Source: Burkholderiaceae bacterium
GTDB lineage: Bacteria > Pseudomonadota > Gammaproteobacteria > Burkholderiales > Burkholderiaceae_C
Assembly (NCBI GenBank): GCA_913776825.1
Contig: CAJYPV010000027.1
Location: forward strand, 310,001-374,000
DNA length: 64,000 nt
Direction of reading: 5' to 3'
Below, one piece after another: positions 17,063-26,143 of this stretch; positions within the stretch are counted from its first letter, which is position 1; the number at the start of each line of letters is the position of its first letter. Position numbers and translations under genes: made by a program. The notes under the pieces are model-generated. The model searched no databases and was not told the DNA's origin. It worked only from the letters and a program-made list of their open reading frames with translations.

Positions 17063-17100
17063 ACACCGGACACTGTGCGTGGCACAGCACCCTACAACTT

Positions 17101-18174
17101 TCAGTCTTCCGCCCAACCGCGCAGCGGATGAACTTCAAGACTTCGACATACTCTTCCAACCCAACTGGGAGGTAAACCTGCCAGTGTCGCCTCGAGATTT
17201 CTCTCAGAGTCAGAAGCGATGTCTGCTTCCTGCTGCGAAGTCGAATTATATTCTAATTCGCGATCAGCTGAATCAAATATTCTAGCAAATACTGCACTGC
17301 CTGAACCCGTCATCCGGCTATTGCCGTAGCGAGTTTGCAACCATTGCAAGGCTTGAGAGACTTCGCTGCTGGCTGCTTCAGCCGGAGGTTGCAGATCATT
17401 TCTGCCCCAACCATTGCTCAAGCGCACCGCGAGATTCTCAAGCGCGAGGTATTCACCAGCTTCGCTTGATTCACCGAAGCGACCCGTCACGTTATTCAGA
17501 AAGCCTGCTGAATTTTCAACCGCAGAACTCGCTGCGCTGTCTTTCAACCGGTTGTCTGCGTCGCGTTCTTTGTTCGCTGCAGGAAAGCCCGCTACTATAG
17601 CCACGGAATTTGACCTTTGCAAGAGAGGGCTCGAAAAAATTTCCTTGGTGCCAATACTCACCGACGGTTTGACCACCGCCAGCCGCATCGGCGGCAGGTC
17701 GAGCGGGCGCAGCACCTCGCCGATACCCTCCACCCACGCATTTCGTCCGCCAACGAAAAACGGCACGTCCGCGCCCAGCTTCAAGGCCAGCGGTTGCAGA
17801 CGGGATCGCGGCCAGTTCAGTCCCCACAAGCGATTCAGCGCCAGCAGCGTGCTCGCCGCATCGGACGATCCACCACCCATGCCAGCGCCAGATGGCAATC
17901 GCTTATCGATGTGGATGTCAGCCCCCAATGTGCAGCCGCTGGCCTGCTGAAGCGCGCGCGCGGCGCGCAGGCAGAGGTCATCGTCCGGCAGCGCATCACC
18001 GCGATCGTGGCGCTGCAGGCGCGCGTCGGCGCGGCGTTCGAAATGCAGCGTGTCCGCCCAGTCGATCAGCACGAACAACGATTGCAGCAGGTGATAGCCA
18101 TCCGGCCGCTTTCCCACCACGTGCAGGAAGAGGTTGAGCTTGGCGGGTGCGGGGACGTCGTAGAGAGCTTGCAT
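17101..18174 (-). CDS. ispE: 4-diphosphocytidyl-2-C-methyl-D-erythritol kinase IspE, enlarged C-terminal half
   Basis: A GHMP kinase of the non-mevalonate isoprenoid pathway. The N-terminal PAPAKLNLFLHVVGKRPDGYH, ATP-binding LPSGAGMGGGSSDAAS and C-terminal SRMTGSGSAVFARI motifs are intact, so the enzyme should be active. At 357 residues it is some 60-70 longer than usual. Polar segments are inserted after KEIFSSPLL (about residues 185-245) and after the last GHMP motif (about 305-335). DNA for the C-terminal half (17101 to about 17640) is clearly more AT-rich than the N-terminal half and its neighbours. Confidence 0.93.
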   Translation of the reverse strand: MQALYDVPAPAKLNLFLHVVGKRPDGYHLLQSLFVLIDWADTLHFERRADARLQRHDRGDALPDDDLCLRAARALQQASGCTLGADIHIDKRLPSGAGMGGGSSDAASTLLALNRLWGLNWPRSRLQPLALKLGADVPFFVGGRNAWVEGIGEVLRPLDLPPMRLAVVKPSVSIGTKEIFSSPLLQRSNSVAIVAGFPAANKERDADNRLKDSAASSAVENSAGFLNNVTGRFGESSEAGEYLALENLAVRLSNGWGRNDLQPPAEAASSEVSQALQWLQTRYGNSRMTGSGSAVFARIFDSADRELEYNSTSQQEADIASDSERNLEATLAGLPPSWVGRVCRSLEVHPLRGWAED

Positions 18175-18285
18175 GGGGCGAGCAGTATGCCGTGGCGCTG
18201 CCTGAGAACACGCGGCGGTGCGTCCTGAGCGGACGCCCGACCGATGCAGGTCAGGCGCGTCGCGCCGGATCGGGCAGCGATCGGG

Positions 18286-18855
18286 TCAGGGTGTGCCGTC
18301 GAGCTTGAGGCGGAGTGTCGCGATGGCTTCGCCGCCATCGGGATTCAGCCGCTGTGCGGAGATCAGACGATCGCCGAATCGACGCAGATCCACCTGCCAG
18401 CCGAGTTGCTCGAAGCCTTGCTCGCCCATCGGTCGTTGCGGCGCTTGCGGCCACGGGCGGCCTTGAAGCCAGTCGAACAGCGCCTGCACCGGCAGCGCCT
18501 GACCCAGCAGTTCCTGGGTGAGCGACTCGATGTCGTCGTACTGGCGTTCCTCATCCGGTGTGCGCAGCACCACCTGGCCGGGCTGCCAGGAGACGCGGGC
18601 CACCAGGCTGCCCATCGGGGTGCTCATTTCCAGCCGACCGCGTCGGGCGTCGCCCAGCAACTCGAAGTTGGCGGTGACGTTCTGCGCGCGGCCCTGAGCA
18701 TTCGCACCGGCGGGCACGATGAGACCAAACCGGCCGGTGAGCCGCGGCGCATCGGCCAGCGAGGCCACGTCCTGTTCACTGACCTTCGGCACGCTGCTGC
18801 AGGCCGTGAGCCACGCAGCGGCGCCCAGGACCGCCAGCATCTGACGGCGGCGCAT
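18286..18855 (-). CDS. lolB: Outer-membrane lipoprotein-sorting protein LolB
   Basis: Receives lipoproteins from LolA and inserts them into the outer membrane. The 189 residues begin with a lipoprotein signal whose lipobox is LTAC (Cys 19), followed by RLTGRFGLIVP, ANFELLGDARRGRLEMSTPMG and the WLQGRPWP region typical of LolB. The ATG overlaps the stop of the upstream TPR gene (TGATG), implying coupled translation. Confidence 0.92.
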   Translation of the reverse strand: MRRRQMLAVLGAAAWLTACSSVPKVSEQDVASLADAPRLTGRFGLIVPAGANAQGRAQNVTANFELLGDARRGRLEMSTPMGSLVARVSWQPGQVVLRTPDEERQYDDIESLTQELLGQALPVQALFDWLQGRPWPQAPQRPMGEQGFEQLGWQVDLRRFGDRLISAQRLNPDGGEAIATLRLKLDGTP

Positions 18856-20693
18856 CAGGGACGGACCTGCAGGCGTTGCATCACGTTCTGCAGCGCCTCA
18901 TTGCGGGGATCGCGCTTCGCTGCATCGGCGAAGATGCGGCGGGCTTCATCCTGCTGACCGCCGGCCCACAACACTTCGCCCAGATGCGCGGCGATCTCGG
19001 GGTCGGGCCGGGAGCCGTAGGCCTGGCGCAGCAGACGCTCCGCTTCACCGAGCCGGCCCAGCCGGAACTCCACCCAGCCCATGCTGTCGACGATGAAGGG
19101 CTCGCCCGGCGCGAAGGTCAGCGCCTTCGAGATCAGATCGCGGGCTTCTTCCAGGCGTTCATTGCGATCGGCCAGCGCATAACCGAGCGCGTTGTAGGCG
19201 TGGTAGTGCTGCGGCTTGAGCTGGATGACCTTCTGCAGCAGCGCTTCCATCTCCTTCATGCGGCCCAGCTTCTCGGCCATCATCGATTGCTCGTACAGGA
19301 GGTCGGTGTCTTCACCGTTGCGGGCGATCGCCTGGCCCAGCAGGTCGTAGGCGGTCTGCCATTGGCGGTGCTCGCGCAGCAGCTGGGATTCGGCCAGCAC
19401 CTTGGCGCGCTGGTCCTGCTCGCGCTCGGCGGGCAGCGCCTGCAGCAACTGACGGGCCTGATCGAGCTTGCCCTGACGCGCCAGCAACGACGCGCGACGG
19501 AAGGCGATGTCGAGATTGCCGGGCGCGGCATCGATCTCGCTCAGGCGCGCTTCGGCCGTCTTGAGGTCGCCTCGCATCTCCGCGGTTTGCGCCAGCAGCA
19601 GCAGGCCTTGCTGACGCGCCTCGCGCTCGGTCGGCTCGGCGCGCGGATCGGCGCGGGATTGCAGGCTCGACTGCTGATTCAACAGCTTCATGTAGCGCTG
19701 CAAGGCGGATTCGGCGGCATCCGCATGCTGGAGGTCCAGCTCCAGCGAGCCGAGCGCCAGCCACGGGCCGGGGTTATCGGGCGATTCCTGGGTCAGGATG
19801 CGGAACTCGCGCGCCGCATCCGCCGGCCGCTGGGCGCGGGCCAGTGCACGTCCGTAGGCCAGCCGCAGCGCTTGTTTGTCGGGATGAGCCTGCAGCTCGG
19901 CGGTGATGAGCGCTTCCGCTTCCGGACGCTGCGGCAGCAGCTCCAGCGCGAGCAGCAAGGGCTCATCGCGGTCCGGGAAATCCTTGGCGGCGGCGCGCAC
20001 ATTGATGAGCGCGTTCTCGGCATTGCCGGCGGTCTGAGCCAGGCGGGCCATCACCATCAAGGAGATGAATCGGGTTTCCGGCTTGGCGGCGGTTTCGCGC
20101 AGCAGCGGCTCCAGCGCCTCCATCACCCGCTTGGGTTCCGGGCTGCGCTGGAAGAGCGGCGGAATGCTGGCCAGCAACTGACCGCGCGCCTCCGGCGTGT
20201 TCATCGCGAGCAGGGCACGCAGCGGCGCCGCGACTTCCGCCGGGCGATTCAACAGCGCGAGCAGTTGCACCAACGTGCGATGGGCTTCCTGAGAGGTCGG
20301 CACGCTGTCGCGCCAGGCGCGAGCAGCGACCAGCGCCTGATCGCCGGCTCGCCCTTGCAAGGCGATGCCGACCACGCGGCGGAACAGTTCCTCATCGCTG
20401 CTGCGGCGTGCGGCGTCCAGCAATACCTGGAACGCGGTGCCGGGCTGACCGTTCTGCAGTTCCAGTTCACCGACCAGCAATTGATAGAACAGCGGCGCGT
20501 CGAGGTCCGAGTTGACGATCTCTTCCGGCGCGGACGCGGCCGAGGCCGGTGCAGCGGCGACCGGTGCCTGCACGCGGCCAGGCGCGGAGGCCGAGTCGGC
20601 GGGGACGGCCGATGGGACGGATTGCGCATGAGCGGCACAGCTCAGGACAAAGGCGACGGACAACCACCCAAGGTGGCGCGCAGAGGCGGACAT
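18855..20693 (-). CDS. Exported tetratricopeptide-repeat protein
   Basis: 612 residues from MSASARHLGW, chosen because AGGAG lies seven bases before this ATG; an in-frame upstream start at 20738 has none. The signal peptide ends near AAHAQS. The rest is almost all helical TPR-like repeats, for example the consensus-like YHAYNALGYALADRNERLEEA, EPFIVDSMGWVEFRLGRLGEA and EIAAHLGEVLWAGGQQDEA near the C terminus. The TPR-lolB-ispE order is common in Burkholderiales. A role in envelope assembly is inferred, not proven. Confidence 0.88.
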   Translation of the reverse strand: MSASARHLGWLSVAFVLSCAAHAQSVPSAVPADSASAPGRVQAPVAAAPASAASAPEEIVNSDLDAPLFYQLLVGELELQNGQPGTAFQVLLDAARRSSDEELFRRVVGIALQGRAGDQALVAARAWRDSVPTSQEAHRTLVQLLALLNRPAEVAAPLRALLAMNTPEARGQLLASIPPLFQRSPEPKRVMEALEPLLRETAAKPETRFISLMVMARLAQTAGNAENALINVRAAAKDFPDRDEPLLLALELLPQRPEAEALITAELQAHPDKQALRLAYGRALARAQRPADAAREFRILTQESPDNPGPWLALGSLELDLQHADAAESALQRYMKLLNQQSSLQSRADPRAEPTEREARQQGLLLLAQTAEMRGDLKTAEARLSEIDAAPGNLDIAFRRASLLARQGKLDQARQLLQALPAEREQDQRAKVLAESQLLREHRQWQTAYDLLGQAIARNGEDTDLLYEQSMMAEKLGRMKEMEALLQKVIQLKPQHYHAYNALGYALADRNERLEEARDLISKALTFAPGEPFIVDSMGWVEFRLGRLGEAERLLRQAYGSRPDPEIAAHLGEVLWAGGQQDEARRIFADAAKRDPRNEALQNVMQRLQVRP

Positions 20694-20888
20694 GAAGGAA
20701 CTCCTGAACTGACTCGATCGGACGGGTCGCTGAACCATTCTAGGGAAACTCGGGGTTCCGCCGAGGCGGCGGGTCCAATCCCGGCAACCGCCCTTCCGTT
20801 GCCGGTGGTGTGGGCGTCAAACGTCCGCGCCGTCGGGTCATGTCGACAACTGCCAATCCGCTGAAAGCGGTCGACCTATGATGCTGAG

Positions 20889-21782
20889 ATGCCCGAGTTA
20901 CCGGAAGTTGAAGTCACGCGTCTGAGTTTTGCCGAGGCCATCGAAGGCGCTCGCGTGCTGGATGTGAAACTGGGAAAGCCGCTGCGCTGGCCGTTGGGCG
21001 TCGAGCCCGCGCGGCTGGTGGGACGGCGGGTCGGCGCCACGTTGCGGCGAGGCAAATATCTGTGGCTGCCGCTGCAGCCGACCACGGCCGAACGCTTGCC
21101 CGCGCCCTCCGAGGCCGGCGCGGCCAGCGGCGCGCCGTCGCTGGAAGCGACGGTCGACGGCGGTCTGCTGCTGCATCTGGGCATGTCGGGCTCGCTGGCT
21201 TTTCGCGCTCAGCCGCCTGCCGCCGGGCTGCATGACCATTTCGAGCTGATCACCGATCGCGGCGTGCTGCGGCTCACCGATCCACGACGTTTCGGCGCGG
21301 TCGTCTGGTCCGAGGGGCTGGATGTCGCCCCCGCGGCCAAGCTGCTGGCCGGCATGGGTCTGGAACCGTTCGATGTGGACTTCCATGGCCGCCACCTGCA
21401 TGAGGGCTTCCGTGGCCGGCGGGTGGCGATCAAGCAGGCGATCCTGGCCGGCGACGTGGTGGTCGGCGCCGGCAACATCTATGCGTGCGAGGCCCTGTTC
21501 ATGGCGGGCATCGATCCGCGGCTCGCAGCCGGCAAGCTCAGCCGGCCGCGCGCGGAAAAGCTGGCCCGCGCTCTGCGTCAGGTCCTCGGTGAAGCGCTGG
21601 AAGCCGGCGGCAGCACCCTGCGGGATTTCAAGGATGCGCACGGCGTGGCCGGCAGCTTCCAGATGCAGGCGCGGGTCTACGGGCGGGAAGGGCAGCCGTG
21701 TCGCACCTGCGGCACGCTGATCCGGCGCCTCGTGCAGGGCCAGCGATCGACCTTCTTCTGCCCCGTCTGCCAAAAGCGCTGA
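20889..21782 (+). CDS. mutM: Formamidopyrimidine-DNA glycosylase MutM
   Basis: Excises oxidised purines (8-oxoG, Fapy) from DNA. The N-terminal MPELPEVE gives the catalytic Pro2 and Glu3. RRGKYLWLPL supplies the conserved Lys, and VGAGNIYACEALF is the helix-two-turn-helix. The C-terminal zinc finger reads CRTCGTLIRR to FFCPVCQKR. At 297 residues it has a short extra loop (ERLPAPSEAGAASGAPS) near residue 75. Its neighbour mutY acts in the same GO repair pathway. Confidence 0.97.
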   Translation: MPELPEVEVTRLSFAEAIEGARVLDVKLGKPLRWPLGVEPARLVGRRVGATLRRGKYLWLPLQPTTAERLPAPSEAGAASGAPSLEATVDGGLLLHLGMSGSLAFRAQPPAAGLHDHFELITDRGVLRLTDPRRFGAVVWSEGLDVAPAAKLLAGMGLEPFDVDFHGRHLHEGFRGRRVAIKQAILAGDVVVGAGNIYACEALFMAGIDPRLAAGKLSRPRAEKLARALRQVLGEALEAGGSTLRDFKDAHGVAGSFQMQARVYGREGQPCRTCGTLIRRLVQGQRSTFFCPVCQKR

Positions 21783-21817
21783 CGGCGCCGCTTTCCAATT
21801 CCGTTCCCTGATTGCTG

Positions 21818-22873
21818 ATGACCGACGACGACCTGCAAGCCCGCGTGCACGCTGTGCAAGGCGATTTCGCGCCCCTGTTGCTGGCTTGGCAGCGGCGCGA
21901 TGGCCGCCACGACCTGCCATGGCAGAACACCCGCGATCCCTATCGGGTCTGGCTGTCGGAAATCATGTTGCAGCAGACCCAGGTCACCACGGTGCTGGGC
22001 TATTACCGTAATTTCCTGACCCGCTTTCCCGACGTGGCGGCGCTCGCCGCCGCACCGCAGGATGAGGTGATGGCCGCTTGGGCGGGCCTGGGCTACTACA
22101 GCCGCGCTCGCAATCTGCATCGCTGCGCGCAGGTGGTGGTGGAGCGCCACGGCGGCGCATTTCCCAGCACGGCGGCGGTGTTGGCGGAGCTGCCGGGCAT
22201 CGGACGGTCGACTGCCGCCGCGATCGCTTCGTTCTGTTTTGGCGAGCGCGTCGCCATCCTGGACGGCAACGTGAAGCGCGTCCTCGGACGCCTGCTGGCC
22301 TTCGACGGTGACCTCGCGCAGGCGTCTCAGGAGAAGCGGCTCTGGCGCCAGGCCGAAGCGCTGTTGCCCATGGAGGGCGCCGACATGCCCGCCTACACAC
22401 AGGGTCTGATGGACCTGGGCGCCAGCCTGTGCGCGACGCGGCAGCCGCAGTGCTTGTTGTGTCCGGTGGCTGCGCTGTGCGTGGGCCGCGCGCAAGGCGA
22501 TCCCACGCGCTATCCGATCAAGACGCGCAAGCTCAAGCGCAGCCAGCGTGAGAACTGGTGGCTGTGGCTCGAGCATGACGGCCGCATCCTGCTGCAGCAG
22601 CGTCCGAGCGAAGGGGTGTGGGGCGGCTTGTGGACGCTGCCGCTGTTCGACGATGAGGAGAGCCTCACCCGCCACAGCCTGTCACTGGGCGCGGCCGCGC
22701 CGGAAACCCTGCCGCGGGTCAAGCATGTGCTGACGCATCTCGACTGGATCCTGCATCCCCGCCGCGCGCTGCTGACCGCGTCCGCCGCGCCGCCGGTTGA
22801 CGGCGTGTGGGTGGCGCGCGAGCAGTTGGCCAGCTATGCCTTGCCGGCGCCGCTGAAGAAGTTGTTGGACTGA
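21818..22873 (+). CDS. mutY: A/G-specific adenine glycosylase MutY
   Basis: Removes adenine mispaired with 8-oxoguanine. The 351 residues include RDPYRVWLSEIMLQQTQV, the catalytic region ELPGIGRSTAAAIASF then ILDGNVKRVLGR, the 4Fe-4S cluster Cys set ending CLLCPVAALC, and a NUDIX-like C-terminal domain (LLQQRPSEGVWGGLW). The ATG at 21818 (MTDDDLQA) was chosen over the TTG six bases upstream. It is 35 bases downstream of mutM. Confidence 0.96.
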   Translation: MTDDDLQARVHAVQGDFAPLLLAWQRRDGRHDLPWQNTRDPYRVWLSEIMLQQTQVTTVLGYYRNFLTRFPDVAALAAAPQDEVMAAWAGLGYYSRARNLHRCAQVVVERHGGAFPSTAAVLAELPGIGRSTAAAIASFCFGERVAILDGNVKRVLGRLLAFDGDLAQASQEKRLWRQAEALLPMEGADMPAYTQGLMDLGASLCATRQPQCLLCPVAALCVGRAQGDPTRYPIKTRKLKRSQRENWWLWLEHDGRILLQQRPSEGVWGGLWTLPLFDDEESLTRHSLSLGAAAPETLPRVKHVLTHLDWILHPRRALLTASAAPPVDGVWVAREQLASYALPAPLKKLLD

Positions 22874-22978
22874 GATCAGGCTGGGTATGCTTGCGGCTTC
22901 ACACGCGACGGATCGACCGCATCGGGTTTTCCCCGAGGTCAGGGATGAGGTCCGTCTCCCATTCGCTTCAGGGACATC

Positions 22979-23308
22979 ATGCAGAACCCCGCCGTCAAGA
23001 GCGCTCTGGAATCCGCGCTGGTCGCGATCATCGTGGCCGCCGCCTGTCTGTGGTTGTTGATTTCAGCGACGCAGGAAGGCGACCCCACGACGGCCCGCGT
23101 CACGATGCTCGCGCTCGGCTTGATGGGCGGTTGCTGCGCGCACCTGGCCTTCATGGGCGTGGCCCTGAAGCGGGCTGGCCGATTCGTGTTGCCATGGATG
23201 CTGCTGCTGATCCTGCTGTTCCCGCTCTCGTCGATCTTCGTGGGCGTGATGCTGATGAACCAGGATGAGGACGCCAGCAAGCAGGACCCCGCCGAGCGGG
23301 CTGTCTGA
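22979..23308 (+). CDS. Small inner-membrane protein of unknown function
   Basis: 109 residues. Three hydrophobic helices are clear: about residues 12-30 (ALVAIIVAAACLWLLIS), 42-62 (MLALGLMGGCCAHLAFMG) and 70-93 (FVLPWMLLLILLFPLSSIF). It ends in an acidic/polar tail (NQDEDASKQDPAERAV). GGGAC lies eight bases before the ATG. No family recognised. It lies after mutY and converges on rapZ. Confidence 0.7.
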   Translation: MQNPAVKSALESALVAIIVAAACLWLLISATQEGDPTTARVTMLALGLMGGCCAHLAFMGVALKRAGRFVLPWMLLLILLFPLSSIFVGVMLMNQDEDASKQDPAERAV

Positions 23309-23317
23309 TCGAGCGCC

Positions 23318-24259
23318 TCAGCGCGCGTCCAGCTCGCGATGGCGCTTCAGCACCTGGCCATGGAAAGCGAATTGCCGCGCCAGCGTCTCGACCAGGTAGA
23401 CCGATCGATGCTGCCCGCCGGTGCAGCCGATGGCGATGGTCAGATAGCTGCGCTGATCGGCGGCGAAGTTGGGCAGCCACTGCGAGATGAAGGCGCCAAT
23501 CTGGCTGAGCATCAAGCGCACTTCGGGCTGGTCTTCGAGATACGTGGCGACGGGCGCATCGCGGCCGGTCAGCGGGCGTAGCTCGCGGTCGTAATAGGGG
23601 TTGGGCAGCACGCGGACGTCGAAGACGAAATCCGCATCGCTCGGCACGCCATGTTTGAAGGCGAAGGACTCAAACACCAGCGTCAGCGACGAGCCGCTCA
23701 CCCGCACCAGATCGCGCACCCAGGCGCGCAATTGCGCGGGGCGCAACTGGCTGCTGTCGATCACGGTCGATTCCATGCGCAGCGGCGTGAGCAGCTCGCG
23801 CTCCAGCGCGATCGCATCCTGCAGCGCCCGATGCGTGTCGCCGTCCTCGGAAGCGCCCGCGCGCAGCGGATGCGGCCGGCGGGTTTCGGAGAAGCGGCGC
23901 AGCAGGGTGTCGTTGTCCGCATCCAGGAAGATGGCTCGCAGGGCCACGCCGTTCAGGCGCAATTCCTTGATCTGCAGCAGCAGTTGGGGCAGCGAGCCAG
24001 CGCTGCGCACGTCGACCGCGATGGCCACGCGTCGCTGCGAGCCGCCTTCCTGCTCCAGCTTGAGGAAGTTGGGCAGCAGCTCCGGCGGCAGGTTGTCGAC
24101 GCAGAAGAAGCCCGCATCCTCCAGCGCATGCATCGCAATCGACTTGCCGCCGCCCGACATGCCGGTCACCAGCACCAGGTCGGTGGTGGACAGGGCGGGG
24201 CCGGTCGCCGGATGCTCGCGCAGCGCGGGCGGCACCGGTGCGGTGTGCGGCGCGCTCAC
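23318..24259 (-). CDS. rapZ: RNase adapter protein RapZ
   Basis: A P-loop protein that binds small RNAs and, in enterobacteria, guides RNase E to GlmZ; in other bacteria YvcJ-like. The 313 residues contain Walker A TGMSGGGKSIAMHALED, FCVDNLPPELLP, RRPHPL and the C-terminal AIGCTGGQHRSVYL motif. The ATG overlaps the recN stop (ATGA), so translation is coupled. The N-terminal 25 residues are a variable extension. Confidence 0.95.
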   Translation of the reverse strand: MSAPHTAPVPPALREHPATGPALSTTDLVLVTGMSGGGKSIAMHALEDAGFFCVDNLPPELLPNFLKLEQEGGSQRRVAIAVDVRSAGSLPQLLLQIKELRLNGVALRAIFLDADNDTLLRRFSETRRPHPLRAGASEDGDTHRALQDAIALERELLTPLRMESTVIDSSQLRPAQLRAWVRDLVRVSGSSLTLVFESFAFKHGVPSDADFVFDVRVLPNPYYDRELRPLTGRDAPVATYLEDQPEVRLMLSQIGAFISQWLPNFAADQRSYLTIAIGCTGGQHRSVYLVETLARQFAFHGQVLKRHRELDAR

Positions 24260-26007
24260 GGCTTCACCTTCTTCGACTTGGTCGCCGCGTCCTTGCCCGG
24301 CGAGGTCAGGCTGCTGGGTGCGCCCGGCAGGCTCTGCGCGGACAGTGCCAGCATTTCCTCGGCATGCGCGATGCTGGTGGAGGACAGTCGCTCGCCGCCC
24401 AGCATGCGGGCGATTTCAGCGACGCGCGCTTCGCCGTGGATGGGGCGCACATCGGAATTCGTCACGCCATGCTTGAGGGCCTTGGCGACCAGGAAATGAT
24501 GGTCGGCACAGGCGGCCACCTGCGGCAGATGCGTCACGGCCAGCACCTGGACATGACGGCCCAGCTGCTTCATCAAGCGTCCGACGGTTTCCGCCACGGC
24601 GCCGCCGACGCCGGTATCGATCTCATCGAAGATCAAGGTGCCCGCGCCGCTGTTCTGCTGGCTGGTGGTGACGGCGATCGCCAGGGCAATCCGCGACAGC
24701 TCGCCGCCCGATCCCACCTTGGCCAGCGGCCGCGGCGTGCTGCCCGCGTGCCCGGCGACCAGGAACTCGGCCGATTCCAGGCCGAAGCTCTGCGGTTCGT
24801 CCTGCGCGGACAGCGCGACCTCGAAGCGTCCGCCCGCCATGCCGAGTTGCTGCATCGCCTGCGACACGGCCGTCGACAGCGCCGGCGCGCCCTTCGCCCG
24901 CGCGGCGCTGACGGTCTTGGCCTCGCGCTGATAGGCCTTCAGCGCCTGGGCCTGCTGCGCCTGCAAGGCGTCGAGGTCGGTGGCGGCGTCGAGTTGCGCC
25001 AGCTCGGACTTCCATTCCGCCAGCAGCGCCGGCAGTTCAGCAGGTTGACGCCGATAACGCCGAGCCAGCGTCATCCATGCCGAGAGCCGATCGTCGAGCT
25101 GCTGCAGTCGGTCCGGATCCAGATCGGCGGCATGGAGATACGCCCCGAGGCTGTGCGCGGCATCCTGCAACTGTGCTTGCGCGCCTTGCAGCGCGTTGAC
25201 GGTGTCCTGCAACGCCGCGTCATAGCTCAGCACGTCCTGCAGACTGGACAGCGCTTCGTCCGTCAGCGCCTGGGCATTGACTTCGGCCTCGCCGATGCGC
25301 TCGAGCGCGCTGCGGGCCGCATCCATCAGCGATTGAGCGTGCGACAGCCGCGAATGCTCGGCATTGAGCTCTTCCCATTCGTCGGCATCCGGTGCGAGCC
25401 GGTCAAGCTCGCCGATCTGCCAGGTCAGCCGCTCGTGCTCGCGGGCCAGATCGGCCTGGCGAGACTGCGCGCTGGCCAGCGCTTCGCTGGCCCGGCGCCA
25501 GGTCGCGTGGGCGGCGGCCATCGGGCGGGTGTCGATCTGGGCGAAGCTGTCGAGCAGCTCGCGCACGCTGGCGGGTCGGGTCAGGCCTTGCCAGGCGTGC
25601 TGGCCGTGGATGTCCAGCAGATGCTCGGCCAGCTCGCGCAGTTGCGCGACGGTGGCGGTGCTGCCGTTGATCCAGGCGCGGCTTTTTCCCTGGGCGTCGA
25701 TGACGCGGCGCAGCAGCAGGGGCGGGGCCTCGTCGCTGCCGGCGTCATGCGGCGCATCGAAACCGGCTTCTTCCAGCCAGGCGACCAGCGCCTTCGGCCG
25801 GTCGAACTCCGCGCTGATTTCCGCGCGGCTGGCGCCTTCGCGCACCACGGCGGCATCGCCGCGGCTGCCCAGCGCCAGTTGCAGGGCGTCGATCAGGATG
25901 GATTTGCCGGCGCCGGTTTCACCGGTCAGCGCGGAAAAGCCGGCGGCGAAGTCGAGCTCCAGCTCCGGCACGATCACGAAATCTCTCAGGCTCAGTCGGC
26001 GCAGCAT
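24256..26007 (-). CDS. recN: DNA repair protein RecN
   Basis: An SMC-like ATPase for double-strand break repair. The N terminus MLRRLSLRDFVIVPELELDF leads to Walker A GETGAGKSILIDALQLALG. A long coiled coil occupies about residues 150-360. The C-terminal half has KVGSGGELSRIALAIAV (signature) and LIFDEIDTGVGGAVAE (Walker B). Length 583 is slightly above the family norm. It is followed by rapZ. Confidence 0.96.
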   Translation of the reverse strand: MLRRLSLRDFVIVPELELDFAAGFSALTGETGAGKSILIDALQLALGSRGDAAVVREGASRAEISAEFDRPKALVAWLEEAGFDAPHDAGSDEAPPLLLRRVIDAQGKSRAWINGSTATVAQLRELAEHLLDIHGQHAWQGLTRPASVRELLDSFAQIDTRPMAAAHATWRRASEALASAQSRQADLAREHERLTWQIGELDRLAPDADEWEELNAEHSRLSHAQSLMDAARSALERIGEAEVNAQALTDEALSSLQDVLSYDAALQDTVNALQGAQAQLQDAAHSLGAYLHAADLDPDRLQQLDDRLSAWMTLARRYRRQPAELPALLAEWKSELAQLDAATDLDALQAQQAQALKAYQREAKTVSAARAKGAPALSTAVSQAMQQLGMAGGRFEVALSAQDEPQSFGLESAEFLVAGHAGSTPRPLAKVGSGGELSRIALAIAVTTSQQNSGAGTLIFDEIDTGVGGAVAETVGRLMKQLGRHVQVLAVTHLPQVAACADHHFLVAKALKHGVTNSDVRPIHGEARVAEIARMLGGERLSSTSIAHAEEMLALSAQSLPGAPSSLTSPGKDAATKSKKVKP

Positions 26008-26143
26008 GTCGGTGAGTCCTCATTCGACCCCGGCCGCGATGGGCGGCCTGAGGTCAGGTCCTGTCTCAATGTCGGCGTTGGCGGTCCGGTCGGTGCGCGG
26101 GATCGCGCCACCAAAGCTTCGCGTCAACGTTCGGAATCCTGGG

